This document shows positions 63,816-64,000 of a stretch of 64,000 nucleotides of DNA, in pieces. Below the pieces are notes generated by a model. That model was not told where the DNA came from. It saw nothing but the letters and a program-made list of their open reading frames with translations, and ran no database searches. Position 1 is the stretch's first letter, and each line of letters starts with the position of its first letter. The translations under genes and the position numbers were made by a program. The DNA is from Carallia brachiata (taxonomy: Eukaryota; Streptophyta; Magnoliopsida; Malpighiales; Rhizophoraceae): NCBI GenBank assembly GCA_021464245.1, contig JADCRB010000114.1, positions 372,001 through 436,000 on the forward strand, in the 5' to 3' direction.

Positions 63816-64000
63816 TATCATGCTAATCTCATTTTTATAAAATATAAGTATAGTTAACTCTTAAAATAACAAAGACGCTGCTTGTTTGAGTTGGAGTTTT
63901 TTTTTTAGTCACTTGTTGTAAACTAGCAAGCCGAATTTTAGGTGTCGACTCGTTTATTAAACGAACTTAAAAATGAAATTCATTATCAGTATTGTTTACA
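63816..64000. other. Right edge, unassigned
   Basis: AT-rich, nothing recognised. Confidence 0.4.

Overview
The window is nuclear DNA from a eudicot plant. The signs are spliced genes with GT..AG introns, long AT-rich spacers, plant-type Copia, Ty3/gypsy, LINE and MITE sequences, a TIFY/JAZ repressor gene, and a fragment of plant mitochondrial rRNA. A woody species such as Citrus is possible, but that is a guess from gene style and rests on no search.

Only three loci look like intact genes. On the minus strand at 5631-6023 is a single-exon, GC-rich gene for a small BAP31-like ER membrane protein. On the plus strand at 20436-23730 is a seven-exon JAZ3/TIFY6-type jasmonate repressor, whose splice sites I followed base by base. 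On the minus strand at 32384-33550 is a single-exon F-box protein. A possible 3'-terminal exon of an unrecognised minus-strand gene lies at 160-357.

Layout. 0-6.4 kb: possible terminal exon, non-coding DNA, BAP31-like gene. 6.8-12 kb: a decayed L1-type LINE split by a decayed Ty3/gypsy element with recognisable target-site duplications. 12-20 kb: AT-rich DNA with fold-back repeats, a hAT transposase relic and a Tourist-like MITE. 20.4-23.7 kb: the JAZ gene. 25-42 kb: repeats, a LINE RNase H relic, the F-box gene with a duplicated upstream segment, an RTE-type LINE relic carrying its own retroposed insert, and a TIR transposon. 42-62 kb: a mosaic of diverged duplicated blocks containing short fragments that resemble the N-terminus of one protein family (my best guess is Rf-like PPR proteins). 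One fragment (also a related one at 28.4 kb) is split by a young 5.35-kb Copia element. The same region holds an LRR receptor-like protein relic, a NUMT from mitochondrial rrn18 and a long-TIR element.

The three genes are not an operon and share no evident pathway. JAZ repressors and F-box proteins meet in jasmonate signalling in general (COI1), but nothing here says this F-box protein takes part. The strongest candidates for something new are a phased array of ACGT-core and W-box motifs in the Copia leader, the orphan N-terminal fragment family, and the nested insertions whose flanks still align.
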